This document shows, piece by piece, positions 1 through 8,631 of a stretch of DNA of 20,203 nucleotides. The DNA is taken from positions 1 through 20,203 of the forward strand of contig JAZDMK010000235.1 in assembly GCA_043800975.1 (NCBI GenBank), written 5' to 3'. Below the pieces are notes generated by a model. That model searched no databases. It was not told the origin of the DNA and was given only the letters and a program-made list of their open reading frames with translations. The DNA is from JAZDMK01 sp043800975. GTDB lineage: Bacteria; Bacteroidota; Bacteroidia; Bacteroidales; JAHJDW01. Position 1 is the first letter of the stretch. Each line of letters starts with the position of its first letter. A program made the position numbers and the translations under genes.

Positions 1-535
1 CAGTTTTACTGGTATCTTTTTTTACAGAGTCTTTTACAACAATCGGTGCCGCATTTTTATTTCCTTCCACTTTAAAAGAGAACTTTGACTTGCCACTCAA
101 ACACATATTCTCATCACACGTCTGATATTCAACTTTACCTGAAATAGTAAATGCTTCCGGTGACAAGACTTTTATTTTTTGCTTAAAAACAACTTTTCTT
201 TCTTTAAAAAAACGAACCATTACATTAAATACATCATCCATTACTTCTTCCGGCTTAGGCTCCATAACTTTTCCCTGAATACTGTATTCATTGGTTTTCG
301 TAAAAGTAAAAACCGTTGGAAGCGGTCCGCCTTTCGAAGTGTTCTGTGAATACAAGTGCCACTTATCATCAATGGATGCTGTAAAAACCAATTCAGCTTC
401 TTCTTCACCAATTCGATTGACTTTAAAAGACCATTTTGCATGATCCGGTTGCATCTGTGCAAACACCTGCTGTGAAAGGGCTGTGAAAAGGATGGATAGG
501 CTGACGATGAGCCCGGCAAAGAAACTTTTCTTCAT
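1..535 (-). CDS. DsbD-like thiol:disulfide interchange protein, N-terminal (alpha) domain; partial
   Basis: The frame is open from an ATG at 535 down to the window edge, giving 178 visible residues. Residues 1-27 form a signal peptide (MKKS start, hydrophobic core, VFA cleavage site). The rest reads as the periplasmic immunoglobulin-like DsbD N-terminal domain: a KWHLYSQNT stretch near residues 59-66 and the redox motif YQTCDENMC, with Cys140 and Cys145. In this family the Cys pair passes electrons from the membrane part of DsbD to periplasmic or outer-envelope substrates. The usual Pro-Pro after the second Cys is Ser-Gly here. After about residue 158 the sequence becomes a Lys/Asp/Ser-rich linker, so whether the membrane and thioredoxin domains follow cannot be seen. 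The gene is divergent from meaB, with a TAATTTTG box 17 bases upstream of the start. A stand-alone alpha-domain protein is an alternative. Confidence 0.8.
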   Translation of the reverse strand, partial: MKKSFFAGLIVSLSILFTALSQQVFAQMQPDHAKWSFKVNRIGEEEAELVFTASIDDKWHLYSQNTSKGGPLPTVFTFTKTNEYSIQGKVMEPKPEEVMDDVFNVMVRFFKERKVVFKQKIKVLSPEAFTISGKVEYQTCDENMCLSGKSKFSFKVEGNKNAAPIVVKDSVKKDTSKT

Positions 536-551
536 AACAATTTCGTTTTGC

Positions 552-559
552 GCAAAATT
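552..559 (-). promoter_or_regulatory. Predicted -7 box (TAATTTTG) for the DsbD-like gene
   Basis: Read on the minus strand, 559 to 552 is TAATTTTG, an exact match to the Bacteroidota -7 consensus TAnnTTTG. It lies 16 bases before the ATG at 535. No good -33 TTTG was found at the expected spacing, so this rests on the -7 match and position alone. Confidence 0.45.
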
Positions 560-622
560 ATATCATTTTTTACATATAAAAAACTAAATATGTAATTTTC
601 GCATCATAAAATTAAATATGGT

Positions 623-630
623 TACTTTTG
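623..630 (+). promoter_or_regulatory. Predicted -7 box (TACTTTTG) for meaB
   Basis: TACTTTTG matches TAnnTTTG exactly and ends 18 bases before the meaB ATG, implying a short leader. The -33 element is weak (TTTC at 597-600, 22 bases upstream). A second, weaker box, TAATTTTC, lies at 592-599. Confidence 0.45.
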
Positions 631-648
631 CAATACATTATATAAAAG

Positions 649-1746
649 ATGGAAGAAGAAAAAAAGCCGGATTCAGCGCTGAAAGTGAATGATGGAATTG
701 AACAGCCTTCTTCATTAAATGAAGATGTTGTCAAAAAAATCCGGCAAAACAGAAAGAAAGAACTGAATGCAGAGGCTTACATTGAGGGTATACTTTCTCA
801 CGACCGCGTAATGCTTAGCCGCGCGATAACCCTTGTTGAGAGTACGCTTCCAAAACATCAGATAATTGCGCAGGAAATAATTGAAAAGTGCCTACCTCAT
901 TCTGCAAATTCTATACGCATTGGTATTACGGGTGTTCCGGGCGCAGGCAAAAGTACTTTTATTGAAGCTTTTGGGAAACATCTTACAAGCATCGGACGCA
1001 AACTGGCAGTACTGGCTATTGATCCCAGCAGTCAGTTTACAAAAGGAAGTATCCTTGGTGATAAAACCAGAATGGAATATTTATCTACAGACCCTAATGC
1101 TTTCATTCGCCCTTCACCGTCAGCAGGATCTTTGGGAGGTGTAGCCCGAATGACGAGAGAGTCAATCATATTATGTGAAGCAGCTGGTTTTGATACAATG
1201 ATTGTAGAAACGGTTGGCGTTGGTCAGTCGGAAACAGCCGTCAATGCGATGGTTGACTTTTTTTTATTATTAATGATTGCCGGAGCGGGAGATGAATTGC
1301 AGGGCATCAAGCGTGGAATCATGGAAATGGCCGATGCTATTGTCATTAACAAAGCAGACGGAGAAAATAAAAACAGAGCTTTAATTGCAAAATCTGATTA
1401 CGCCCGTGCAGTAATGTTATTTCCTCCAACTGAAGCTGGCTGGGAGACACAGGTTGATGTTTGCTCATCGATTACCAAAGAAGGCATTGGCAATGTGTGG
1501 GGGATTGTATTGGATTATTGCGAGCACACAAAGAAAAACGGATATTTTGAAAAAAAGAGAACACATCAGGCATGGCAGCGAATGATTTTTGCCATTCAGG
1601 ACAAGATGGACGACAGTTTTTTTAACAATACTAAGGTAAAAGAAATCCTTCCCAGCGTAGAAAAAGAGCTTTATGGCGGAAAAATCAGCTCATTTATAGC
1701 AGCGCAACGCCTATTGGACGCATATTTCGGAAGTTTCAAAAAATAA
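649..1746 (+). CDS. meaB: Methylmalonyl-CoA mutase-associated GTPase MeaB (ArgK/LAO family)
   Basis: This 365-residue protein is a G3E-family P-loop GTPase that chaperones adenosylcobalamin-dependent methylmalonyl-CoA mutase, protecting and reloading its cofactor in the cytoplasm. Visible motifs are Walker A GVPGAGKS (residues 95-102), the AIDPSSQFTKGSILGDKTRM block (about 123-142), RPSPSAGSLGGVA (154-166), the switch region IVETVGVGQSE (185-195) and the guanine-specificity motif NKAD (234-237). Length suits the family, with a roughly 40-residue charged N-terminal extension that includes the EEEKK start. No mutase subunit lies beside it in this window, so its partner must be encoded elsewhere. 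It appears monocistronic, with a promoter box at 623-630 and no clear terminator behind it. The ATG at 649 is the first in frame and sits correctly behind the promoter. Confidence 0.93.
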   Translation: MEEEKKPDSALKVNDGIEQPSSLNEDVVKKIRQNRKKELNAEAYIEGILSHDRVMLSRAITLVESTLPKHQIIAQEIIEKCLPHSANSIRIGITGVPGAGKSTFIEAFGKHLTSIGRKLAVLAIDPSSQFTKGSILGDKTRMEYLSTDPNAFIRPSPSAGSLGGVARMTRESIILCEAAGFDTMIVETVGVGQSETAVNAMVDFFLLLMIAGAGDELQGIKRGIMEMADAIVINKADGENKNRALIAKSDYARAVMLFPPTEAGWETQVDVCSSITKEGIGNVWGIVLDYCEHTKKNGYFEKKRTHQAWQRMIFAIQDKMDDSFFNNTKVKEILPSVEKELYGGKISSFIAAQRLLDAYFGSFKK

Positions 1747-1764
1747 GGGTTTTCCCTGATTCAT

Positions 1765-1781
1765 ACGTAATCTAACGTAAT
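1765..1781 (+). repeat. Direct repeat ACGTAAT x2, one helical turn apart
   Basis: ACGTAAT occurs at 1765-1771 and again at 1775-1781, so the copies start 10 bases apart. That spacing would suit a dimeric or cooperative regulator, but nothing identifies one. The surrounding 1747-1983 gap separates meaB from the PKD gene and also holds the two palindromes listed separately; I found no small gene or RNA in it. Confidence 0.3.
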
Positions 1782-1796
1782 TACCTTTCGGTACGC

Positions 1797-1810
1797 AACC
1801 CTGCAGGGTT
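1797..1810. repeat. 14-base perfect palindrome AACCCTGCAGGGTT
   Basis: The sequence equals its own reverse complement. As RNA it could fold into a five-pair stem (AACCC/GGGTT) with a TGCA loop. It is not followed by a run of T directly, so it is a poor classical terminator. It could be a dispersed intergenic repeat, a bidirectional stop or a protein-binding site. Confidence 0.5.
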
Positions 1811-1927
1811 AATGCTGTCTTAATTTTTATGAAGTGCTTATTATTCATCGACTTCAAAAAAATCATAAGGCTAAACCGAATTAAAATTCACATATTATGA
1901 AAAGATCCGGGCAAATAACGAAACCTT

Positions 1928-1943
1928 GCTTTAGTACTAAAGC
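1928..1943. promoter_or_regulatory. 16-base perfect palindrome upstream of the PKD gene
   Basis: GCTTTAGTACTAAAGC is identical to its reverse complement over 16 bases and ends 40 bases before the preferred ATG at 1984. It could be an operator for a dimeric regulator or a 5'-leader hairpin of the T9SS module transcript. Coding use of this stretch is doubtful because it precedes the signal peptide start. Confidence 0.4.
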
Positions 1944-1983
1944 GTATAACGAGATACTTTTTTACAAAACTAAACTGAACTAT

Positions 1984-4900
1984 ATGGTTCGAAGATTATT
2001 TTTTCTTACGATAATCGCTTTGGGATTGGGGCTTCAGGCATCAGCCCAGGCTCCTGTTGCGAATTTTTCAGCCACCCCGACCAGTGGTTGCGGTATTTTG
2101 GTAACAACCTTTACTGATCTTTCCACAAACACACCTACTTTATGGTCTTGGAATTTCGGAGATGGCACAGGTCTTTCCTCTTCACAAAACCCAACCCATG
2201 CCTACACAACACCTGGGACTTATACAGTAACACTTACTGCAACCAATGCTTCCGGATCAGATGTTGAGACGAAAGTAGCCTTTATTCATGTGTATAAAAT
2301 TCCCGTTCCAAATTTTACAGGAACTCCTGTTTCTGGTTGTGCACCATTATTAGTAAATTTTACTTCTACTGTAACATTGGGTGATGCTCCTATCACATCC
2401 TATCAATGGGACTTTGGTGACGGAGGAAACAGCAATTTGCAGAACCCTTCACATGTATATTTAAATCCGGGTACATACAGTGTTTCTCTTACTGTAACGG
2501 ATGGGAACGGTTGTTCGAAAAACGTTATTAAGAACGCCTATATAAATGCGATTCTGAAACCGACAGCTTTGTTTACAGTTTCAAACAATATGGCCTGTTC
2601 AGCACCCTTAACGGTTAACTTTACCAACACATCTATTGGTAGTGGATTAACCTATCAGTGGTTTTTTGGAGACGGAGGAACATCCACCCAGCAAAGCCCA
2701 AGTCATACATATAATTCCGTCGGGAATTTCACTGTTATGCTTATTGTAAACAAGGGCGGATGCAAAGATACTATTACGATACCCATGGCTGTTCAGATCG
2801 GAACATTTACAACTAGTTTTTCTGCAACTCCCACCAGCGGTTGCGTTGGCGCCAACATAAGTTTTACTGACACATCAACCCATGAAATGGCCTGGGATTG
2901 GGATTTTGGAGATGGCTCACCCCATGGTACTGTCCAGAATCCTGGTCACGTATATAACACTCCCGGAACATACACGGTTACTCTGATTGCTACAAATACG
3001 ATGAGTTGTATTGACACCGTAAAAAAGACTAACTACATCACAATTTATGGTTTACCCAATGTAAATTTTACTTCGAATGACAGTATCGCTTGTACAGTTC
3101 CCTTCACTGTTAATTTTACAAATCTGACGCCCAATACCGTTAACTGGCTTTGGAGTTTCGGAGATGGCGCGACCAGTGTACTTCAAAACCCATCTCACAC
3201 TTATACTTTGCCGGGTCAATACTCTGTAGCACTTGTGGTAATCGACAATCATGGCTGTCAAAATCAAATAATCAAAAACTATTATATTGAGATTGAGTAT
3301 CCTGTAGCTGCAATGAATGCAGTTCCAAGACAGGGCTGTATTCCACTTTCAGTTCAGTTTACAAACACCTCAACATCAAATTTCCCGATAACAAACTGGG
3401 TATGGAATTTTGGAGATGGTACACCTGTAAGTAACCTGCAAAATCCTGTTCATGTTTATACCGATTCCGGCTCATATACTGTTTCATTAATTATTACCAA
3501 CAGCAAGGGATGTAAAGACACGATAGTAATGACGAATTACATCACTCCGGGTATACATCCGGTTGCCAATTTTGCTGCTGGCGACACGGTAGGTTGCCAT
3601 CAATTTCAAGTAGTATTCTCTGATTCATCTAGCAGCTATGTAAATTACTGGCACTGGGATTTTGGAGATGGAGGAACATCAAATTTAGAAGATCCTCAGC
3701 ACACGTACGCAGACACCGGGTTTTTCAGTGTTGAGCTCATTGTTGGCCATAATGGTTGTTATGACACATTAAAAAAAGTAGATTATATCCACGTACTTCC
3801 ACCAAAACCAATGTTCACTGCTTTACCCATTATTTGGTGTTATTATCCTGACACAGTCCAATTTATTGATCAATCTCAAGGAGCAACAACCTGGTATTGG
3901 GATTTCGGTGATGGAAGTACTTCTAATCTTCAAAATCCAGTTCACATATATTTAAATCAGGGCTTTTATCATGTCAAATTGGTAGTTACAAACCCTAACG
4001 GGTGTAAAGACTCATTAACGTATCTGAATTACATAAGGATTTCAGAACTTATTCCTGATTTTAATTCTATACCCAATCCTATTTGCCAGTACCAGAATAT
4101 AAATTTTAATGATCTGTCCTATGCCAACACATCTGTTGTAAGTCATTTCTGGGATTGGGGCGATGGATTTACTTCAACATTGGGAACGCCTAGTCATGTT
4201 TATACAGATTCAGGAACATACACTGTAACATTAATTGTTACTGATCAACTAGGCTGTATGGATACAATTATTAAAACTGACGAAATTAAAGTCTGGCCTC
4301 TTCCCTCACCACAGTTTGTAGCAGACACAACCATTGGATGTACGCCATTCCTTGTTCATTTTTCAGATCTTTCATTGCCTCGTGGTGTCGGAACAATAAC
4401 GGGTTGGTCTTGGAATTTTGGAGATGGAACTCCGGTGAGTAATTTACAAAATCCAACACATATTTATACAACACCCGGGTATTATACGGTTTCACTTACT
4501 GTTACAGACTCCAAAGGTTGTGATAGTACCATCACCAAATCAAATTACGTGAAACCCAGTTATCCTTATACAAACTTCACTACTGCATTACCTGTCACTT
4601 GCCATTATGACTCAGTCTTTTTTATAAATCAATCATTGGGATTAAGCCTTACCTATGAATGGGACTTTGGTGATGGAAGCCCGCACAGTTTTGATATTAA
4701 TCCCGTACATTTATATAATGTCTCAGGCACAACTACAATAAATGTTACTCTGACAGCTTCGGATCAAAACGGCTGTGATAGTACAATAGTACTTCCTGTT
4801 ACCATTTCACGGCCTATTGCTTCACTTACATCCGACAGTGCTCAATCACAATGCCCGCCTTTCTGGGTTCAATTTTATGATGCCTCTACACCTGATGCTG

Positions 4901-6345
4901 TATCTTGGTTGTGGAATTTTAATGATACAATTAGTGGAATGGCAAATACTTCTGACATTCAAAACCCGCAACATGTATTTTACAATGCAGGCACTTATGA
5001 TATCACGTTGACGATTACAAATCAGTTTGGTTGTATGGACACTATCACAATGCCTGATTTTATTCAGGTTGATGGCCCAGTTGGCACATTTTCCTATAGT
5101 CCACTTGCCGGCTGTATTCCATTATCAGTAACATTTACATCAAATACTCATAATGCAGCCACACTTTTGTGGGTATTTGGAGATGGAAACATTGCATATG
5201 GTGACACAGTAGTGTATCAATATACACAAGGGGGAACTTATATACCAGTACTTGTTATGACAGATTCACTGACTGGCCCGCTCGATTCTGTATTGTGCAC
5301 AGTTACTCTGACCGGACAACAGCCAATCACTGTGATTGATGGTTTCCCGGGATTCTTTGCGGATACAACCTTTTCATGCTTGCCCGGCACATTTAATTTT
5401 ACTGATACTTCAACAACCACCCAGACAATAACATCCTGGACATGGGACTTTGGTGACGGTGGTGTTAGTGCCATTCAAAATCCTTCTCACTATTATGCTG
5501 CACCAGGAGTTTATCCTGTATCGCTTACTATTGGAGTGGATAGTTGTGATTTCACACACACGCAACTACAGTACATAACTATTTTTGATCCGCCTGATAT
5601 CCTTTTTACTCTTTCAGATTCTAACGGATGCTCTCCCCTTAATGTCGATTTTACTATTATAGACACAACAGTTACTGAAAGTGTTTCATCATGGTTATGG
5701 GATTTTGGTGATGGAAGTCCTGCCGATACTACAAAAAATCCTTCGCATTCTTATAATACATCCGGAACATATAACATCAATGTTACTGCAACTTTTACTA
5801 ATGGATGCTTTGATAATTATGCAGATCCTGTAAACATGACGATTGTTCAAACACCTACTGCACTTTATACAACAGAACAGTCGAATTTCTATCCATTGAC
5901 CCCCATTGCCTTTATTGATACAAGCCTTGGATCCGTGACAACATGGTATTGGGATCTGGGCGACGGAACAACAGGCACAACACAGGATATTACACATGGC
6001 TATCAATATGTAGGAATTTATGATATCTTATTTATTGTCTCTGCCAGTGGTGTATGTTGGGATACACTTCATTCAACTTATGAAGTAAAGGAACGAATTG
6101 ATATTCCCAATGCCTTTACTCCTGATGGTGATGGAATTAACGATGTGTATATGCGCGGATCCAACCTGATTGTCCTGAATCGTTGGGGCCAGGTACTCTA
6201 TGAAGGACTGGACGGTTGGGACGGTAATTTTAAAGGCAATGAAATGCCGGCCGGAACATATTACTATATTATAACTCTGGAACAAATAAAAGATAAAATT
6301 GAAAAGTATCAGGGTCCTTTGACTCTGATCCGGAAAAACGAATAG
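1984..6345 (+). CDS. Giant PKD-repeat surface protein with T9SS type B C-terminal sorting domain
   Basis: The product is a 1453-residue secreted protein, probably a cell-surface adhesin. The ATG at 1984 is chosen over the in-frame ATG at 1897 because it opens directly on a signal peptide (MVRRLFF, cleavage ASA|Q at about 21); the longer form would bury it behind 29 residues. I count 16 PKD (immunoglobulin-like) domains, each with a variant of the W-x-FGDG motif and a following H-x-Y and P/S-G turn. Domain 12 is degenerate (WNFNDT). Nearly every domain has one Cys near its start and one near its end, suggesting one disulfide per domain. The last ~85 residues form the gliding-motility-associated type B C-terminal domain (IPNAFTPDGDGIND, then NRWGQVLYE and PAGTYYYII), the sorting signal read by the T9SS. 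Six bases separate it from the OmpA-like gene. The binding target cannot be told. Confidence 0.9.
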   Translation: MVRRLFFLTIIALGLGLQASAQAPVANFSATPTSGCGILVTTFTDLSTNTPTLWSWNFGDGTGLSSSQNPTHAYTTPGTYTVTLTATNASGSDVETKVAFIHVYKIPVPNFTGTPVSGCAPLLVNFTSTVTLGDAPITSYQWDFGDGGNSNLQNPSHVYLNPGTYSVSLTVTDGNGCSKNVIKNAYINAILKPTALFTVSNNMACSAPLTVNFTNTSIGSGLTYQWFFGDGGTSTQQSPSHTYNSVGNFTVMLIVNKGGCKDTITIPMAVQIGTFTTSFSATPTSGCVGANISFTDTSTHEMAWDWDFGDGSPHGTVQNPGHVYNTPGTYTVTLIATNTMSCIDTVKKTNYITIYGLPNVNFTSNDSIACTVPFTVNFTNLTPNTVNWLWSFGDGATSVLQNPSHTYTLPGQYSVALVVIDNHGCQNQIIKNYYIEIEYPVAAMNAVPRQGCIPLSVQFTNTSTSNFPITNWVWNFGDGTPVSNLQNPVHVYTDSGSYTVSLIITNSKGCKDTIVMTNYITPGIHPVANFAAGDTVGCHQFQVVFSDSSSSYVNYWHWDFGDGGTSNLEDPQHTYADTGFFSVELIVGHNGCYDTLKKVDYIHVLPPKPMFTALPIIWCYYPDTVQFIDQSQGATTWYWDFGDGSTSNLQNPVHIYLNQGFYHVKLVVTNPNGCKDSLTYLNYIRISELIPDFNSIPNPICQYQNINFNDLSYANTSVVSHFWDWGDGFTSTLGTPSHVYTDSGTYTVTLIVTDQLGCMDTIIKTDEIKVWPLPSPQFVADTTIGCTPFLVHFSDLSLPRGVGTITGWSWNFGDGTPVSNLQNPTHIYTTPGYYTVSLTVTDSKGCDSTITKSNYVKPSYPYTNFTTALPVTCHYDSVFFINQSLGLSLTYEWDFGDGSPHSFDINPVHLYNVSGTTTINVTLTASDQNGCDSTIVLPVTISRPIASLTSDSAQSQCPPFWVQFYDASTPDAVSWLWNFNDTISGMANTSDIQNPQHVFYNAGTYDITLTITNQFGCMDTITMPDFIQVDGPVGTFSYSPLAGCIPLSVTFTSNTHNAATLLWVFGDGNIAYGDTVVYQYTQGGTYIPVLVMTDSLTGPLDSVLCTVTLTGQQPITVIDGFPGFFADTTFSCLPGTFNFTDTSTTTQTITSWTWDFGDGGVSAIQNPSHYYAAPGVYPVSLTIGVDSCDFTHTQLQYITIFDPPDILFTLSDSNGCSPLNVDFTIIDTTVTESVSSWLWDFGDGSPADTTKNPSHSYNTSGTYNINVTATFTNGCFDNYADPVNMTIVQTPTALYTTEQSNFYPLTPIAFIDTSLGSVTTWYWDLGDGTTGTTQDITHGYQYVGIYDILFIVSASGVCWDTLHSTYEVKERIDIPNAFTPDGDGINDVYMRGSNLIVLNRWGQVLYEGLDGWDGNFKGNEMPAGTYYYIITLEQIKDKIEKYQGPLTLIRKNE

Positions 6346-6351
6346 CAACGT

Positions 6352-8619
6352 ATGAAAAAGATTACCCTTTTATTATTGATTGTTGTTCCACTTATACTGC
6401 AGGCGCAGGATACGAAGCTTCAGAAAGCTGAAACTGCCTGGGACAAAAAAGACTATTATGATGCTGCCATTTTATACAAAGGTGTTTTAAAATCGGAAGG
6501 CAACAAACGAAAAACACAAAAATTCAGTTTTATAATCGGGGAGTGTTATCGCTTTGCAAACAACATTAAAGATGCCCGGGCATGGTATGAAAAATCTATC
6601 AAAGCCGGAAACACGGATGCTGATGTTACTTCTCGCTATGCAGAAATGTCATTAATGAGCGGAAAGTATGAGGATGCTCTTAATTATTACAAAAAATACA
6701 ACGCTCTTGTTCCTGAGGACAGCATGAAAACAATGATGAAAATTGAATCTTGTAATTTTGCCTTATCCTGGAAAGGTTACAAATCTCCTTTCAAAGTTAA
6801 GGCTGAGAAAAAGCTGAATTCCAAATTCAGTGAATATGGATTGGCAATGGTGAGCGGCGATTTATATTTTGCATCTTCACGTCTTGAAAAAAATGCTACA
6901 CGGTATTACTCCTATACAGGACAAGGATTTTCTGACTTCTTTGTTTCAAAATGGGATGTAAAAGGCAACCGTTGGAAAAAACCTGAAAAAGCAGAAGGCG
7001 GCATCAATTCTAACTTTAACGATGGCTGCATGGCTTATGATCCGACGAGAAAAATTGTTTTCTATACGCAATGTAACGGCTCGGATGGAAAAGATGATTT
7101 ATGCCAAATCTGGTATTCAAAATTTGATGATAGTTCAAAAATGTGGGAACCAGCGAATCTTTTTGAAATAACCGGAAAAGATTATAGCATAGGACATCCT
7201 ACATTAACATCGAATGGAAATGTAATGTTTTTTATTTCAAATATGCCACAAGGACTGGGGGGAACTGACATATACATGGTTGAACGAATTGATGACAATA
7301 CCTGGAGCATTCCAAAAAATCTTGGTCCTACGATTAATACAACAGGTAACGAAATGTTCCCTTTTGTTTCGAACGACACTGCAATTTATTATTCAACAGA
7401 TGGAAAAGTCGGTATGGGCGGATTAGATATGTTTTGGAGCAAAATCAATAATTATGAATTCTCAGAACCTATAAATCTGGGACCTCCCTTCAATTCTTCT
7501 TCCGATGACTTTGGAATTTTAGTTCTGACTTCCGATTCTGGAATGTTTTGTTCGAGCAGATCGGGCGAATCGGGAGATGATGATATTTATTCCTATAAAA
7601 CTTTTCCTTTTACAATAAAACTTTCAGGAACTGTTGTTGATAAAGACACTCGAAAACCAATTGAAAAATCAATCGTTATTTTAAAAGGAGATAATGGGCA
7701 AATAGACTCGACACTTAGTGATTTAAAAGGCTTTTATTCCTTCTCCTCTTTAAAAGCAGAAGTAACCTACAACATTGTTTCATCAAAATTCGGGTATCTG
7801 AATGATTCCAAAATACTTTCTACAGTAGGGGTTAAGACGAATCGAAATTTTAATGAGGCAGTAGGTTTTGTAGTGAATTTTGAACTTCAAAAAATTACAC
7901 ATGATGAAATTGAACTGAAAGACATTTATTATGACTTTGATAAATGGGATTTGCGTGACACCTCAAAGGTTCAACTTGACACACTGGTTCTTTTAATGAG
8001 TGAAAATCCTGACATCTGTATTATTATTAATTCACATACTGATGAACGCGGCGACTCTGATTACAACATTGAACTATCGAAAAACCGTGCACAGTCTGTT
8101 GTTAATTATCTGATCGAACAAAAAGTTGACACAAAACGATTGGGCGCAAAAGGTTGGGGATTTATAAATCCACGAGTTAAGAATGCTAAAACAGAAGAAG
8201 AGCACCAGATGAATCGTCGCACAACTTTCAATATTGTCAATGCAACTGAACTTACTTCGGATACTTTAGCGGTAAGGTTTAAAAATATTGAGAACAACAT
8301 TTCTGTTAACAATCAGAAAAAAGTTGAAAAAGATTTCCTTACTGAATTTGAATTTACTGTACAGATCCACGCTTCTAAAAAAGATATTGATCCAAAATTA
8401 AAATCAGATCTTGAAAACTCATTCCCGGGGCAGCCTATCAGCAATATTAAAGAACGTGACGGCACATTCAAATATTTCATTGGTTCATTTACAAATTATG
8501 ATGAAGCTGCTCAGCTTGAGAATGAATTGAAAAAGATGGGATACAAACCGGTAATGCAGTGTTACATGGGCGGCGAAAAGTTTGATGTAGCCAAAGCACG
8601 CAAAATGTTAGAAAATTAA
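6352..8619 (+). CDS. PorE-like OmpA family protein: TPR, PD40 propeller, carboxypeptidase-regulatory-like, OmpA and SPOR domains
   Basis: This 755-residue protein has a signal peptide (residues 1-19), TPR-like helices (about 20-140), a beta-propeller of PD40/WD40-like repeats (about 150-415; for example GTDIYMVER and GGLDMFWSK), a carboxypeptidase-regulatory-like fold (about 420-510) and an OmpA peptidoglycan-binding domain (about 520-630). In the last, SHTDERGDSDYN and LSKNRAQSV carry the likely diaminopimelate contacts Asp564 and Arg580. The order matches PorE, which anchors the T9SS to peptidoglycan in Porphyromonas. Beyond it lies a SPOR-like domain (about 665-740; FTVQIHAS, FIGSFTNYDEAAQLENELKKMG), a second glycan-binding module not part of the PorE plan I know. 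Sitting between a type B cargo and a PorP/SprF gene, it probably tethers that export partner to the cell wall. It could be a dedicated paralog and not the housekeeping PorE. Confidence 0.85.
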   Translation: MKKITLLLLIVVPLILQAQDTKLQKAETAWDKKDYYDAAILYKGVLKSEGNKRKTQKFSFIIGECYRFANNIKDARAWYEKSIKAGNTDADVTSRYAEMSLMSGKYEDALNYYKKYNALVPEDSMKTMMKIESCNFALSWKGYKSPFKVKAEKKLNSKFSEYGLAMVSGDLYFASSRLEKNATRYYSYTGQGFSDFFVSKWDVKGNRWKKPEKAEGGINSNFNDGCMAYDPTRKIVFYTQCNGSDGKDDLCQIWYSKFDDSSKMWEPANLFEITGKDYSIGHPTLTSNGNVMFFISNMPQGLGGTDIYMVERIDDNTWSIPKNLGPTINTTGNEMFPFVSNDTAIYYSTDGKVGMGGLDMFWSKINNYEFSEPINLGPPFNSSSDDFGILVLTSDSGMFCSSRSGESGDDDIYSYKTFPFTIKLSGTVVDKDTRKPIEKSIVILKGDNGQIDSTLSDLKGFYSFSSLKAEVTYNIVSSKFGYLNDSKILSTVGVKTNRNFNEAVGFVVNFELQKITHDEIELKDIYYDFDKWDLRDTSKVQLDTLVLLMSENPDICIIINSHTDERGDSDYNIELSKNRAQSVVNYLIEQKVDTKRLGAKGWGFINPRVKNAKTEEEHQMNRRTTFNIVNATELTSDTLAVRFKNIENNISVNNQKKVEKDFLTEFEFTVQIHASKKDIDPKLKSDLENSFPGQPISNIKERDGTFKYFIGSFTNYDEAAQLENELKKMGYKPVMQCYMGGEKFDVAKARKMLEN

Positions 8620-8631
8620 ATCCAGATCAGG

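Noticed and set aside
1746..1757. AGGG-TTTT-CCCT hairpin as meaB terminator
   Set aside because: The stem is only four pairs and there is no T-run after it.
1897..1983. Upstream in-frame ATG at 1897 as the start of the PKD protein
   Set aside because: It adds 29 polar residues before a clear signal peptide and would translate a perfect palindrome; the ATG at 1984 opens directly on the signal peptide.
5695..6006. Cys/Ile-rich antisense open frame within the PKD gene
   Set aside because: It is a shadow of the repeated codons of the PKD frame, with no start context or family features.
2100..6050. Tandem repeats suggestive of a CRISPR or DNA satellite
   Set aside because: The periodicity is that of PKD protein domains (about 240-280 bases) with divergent DNA; there are no short identical repeats with spacers.
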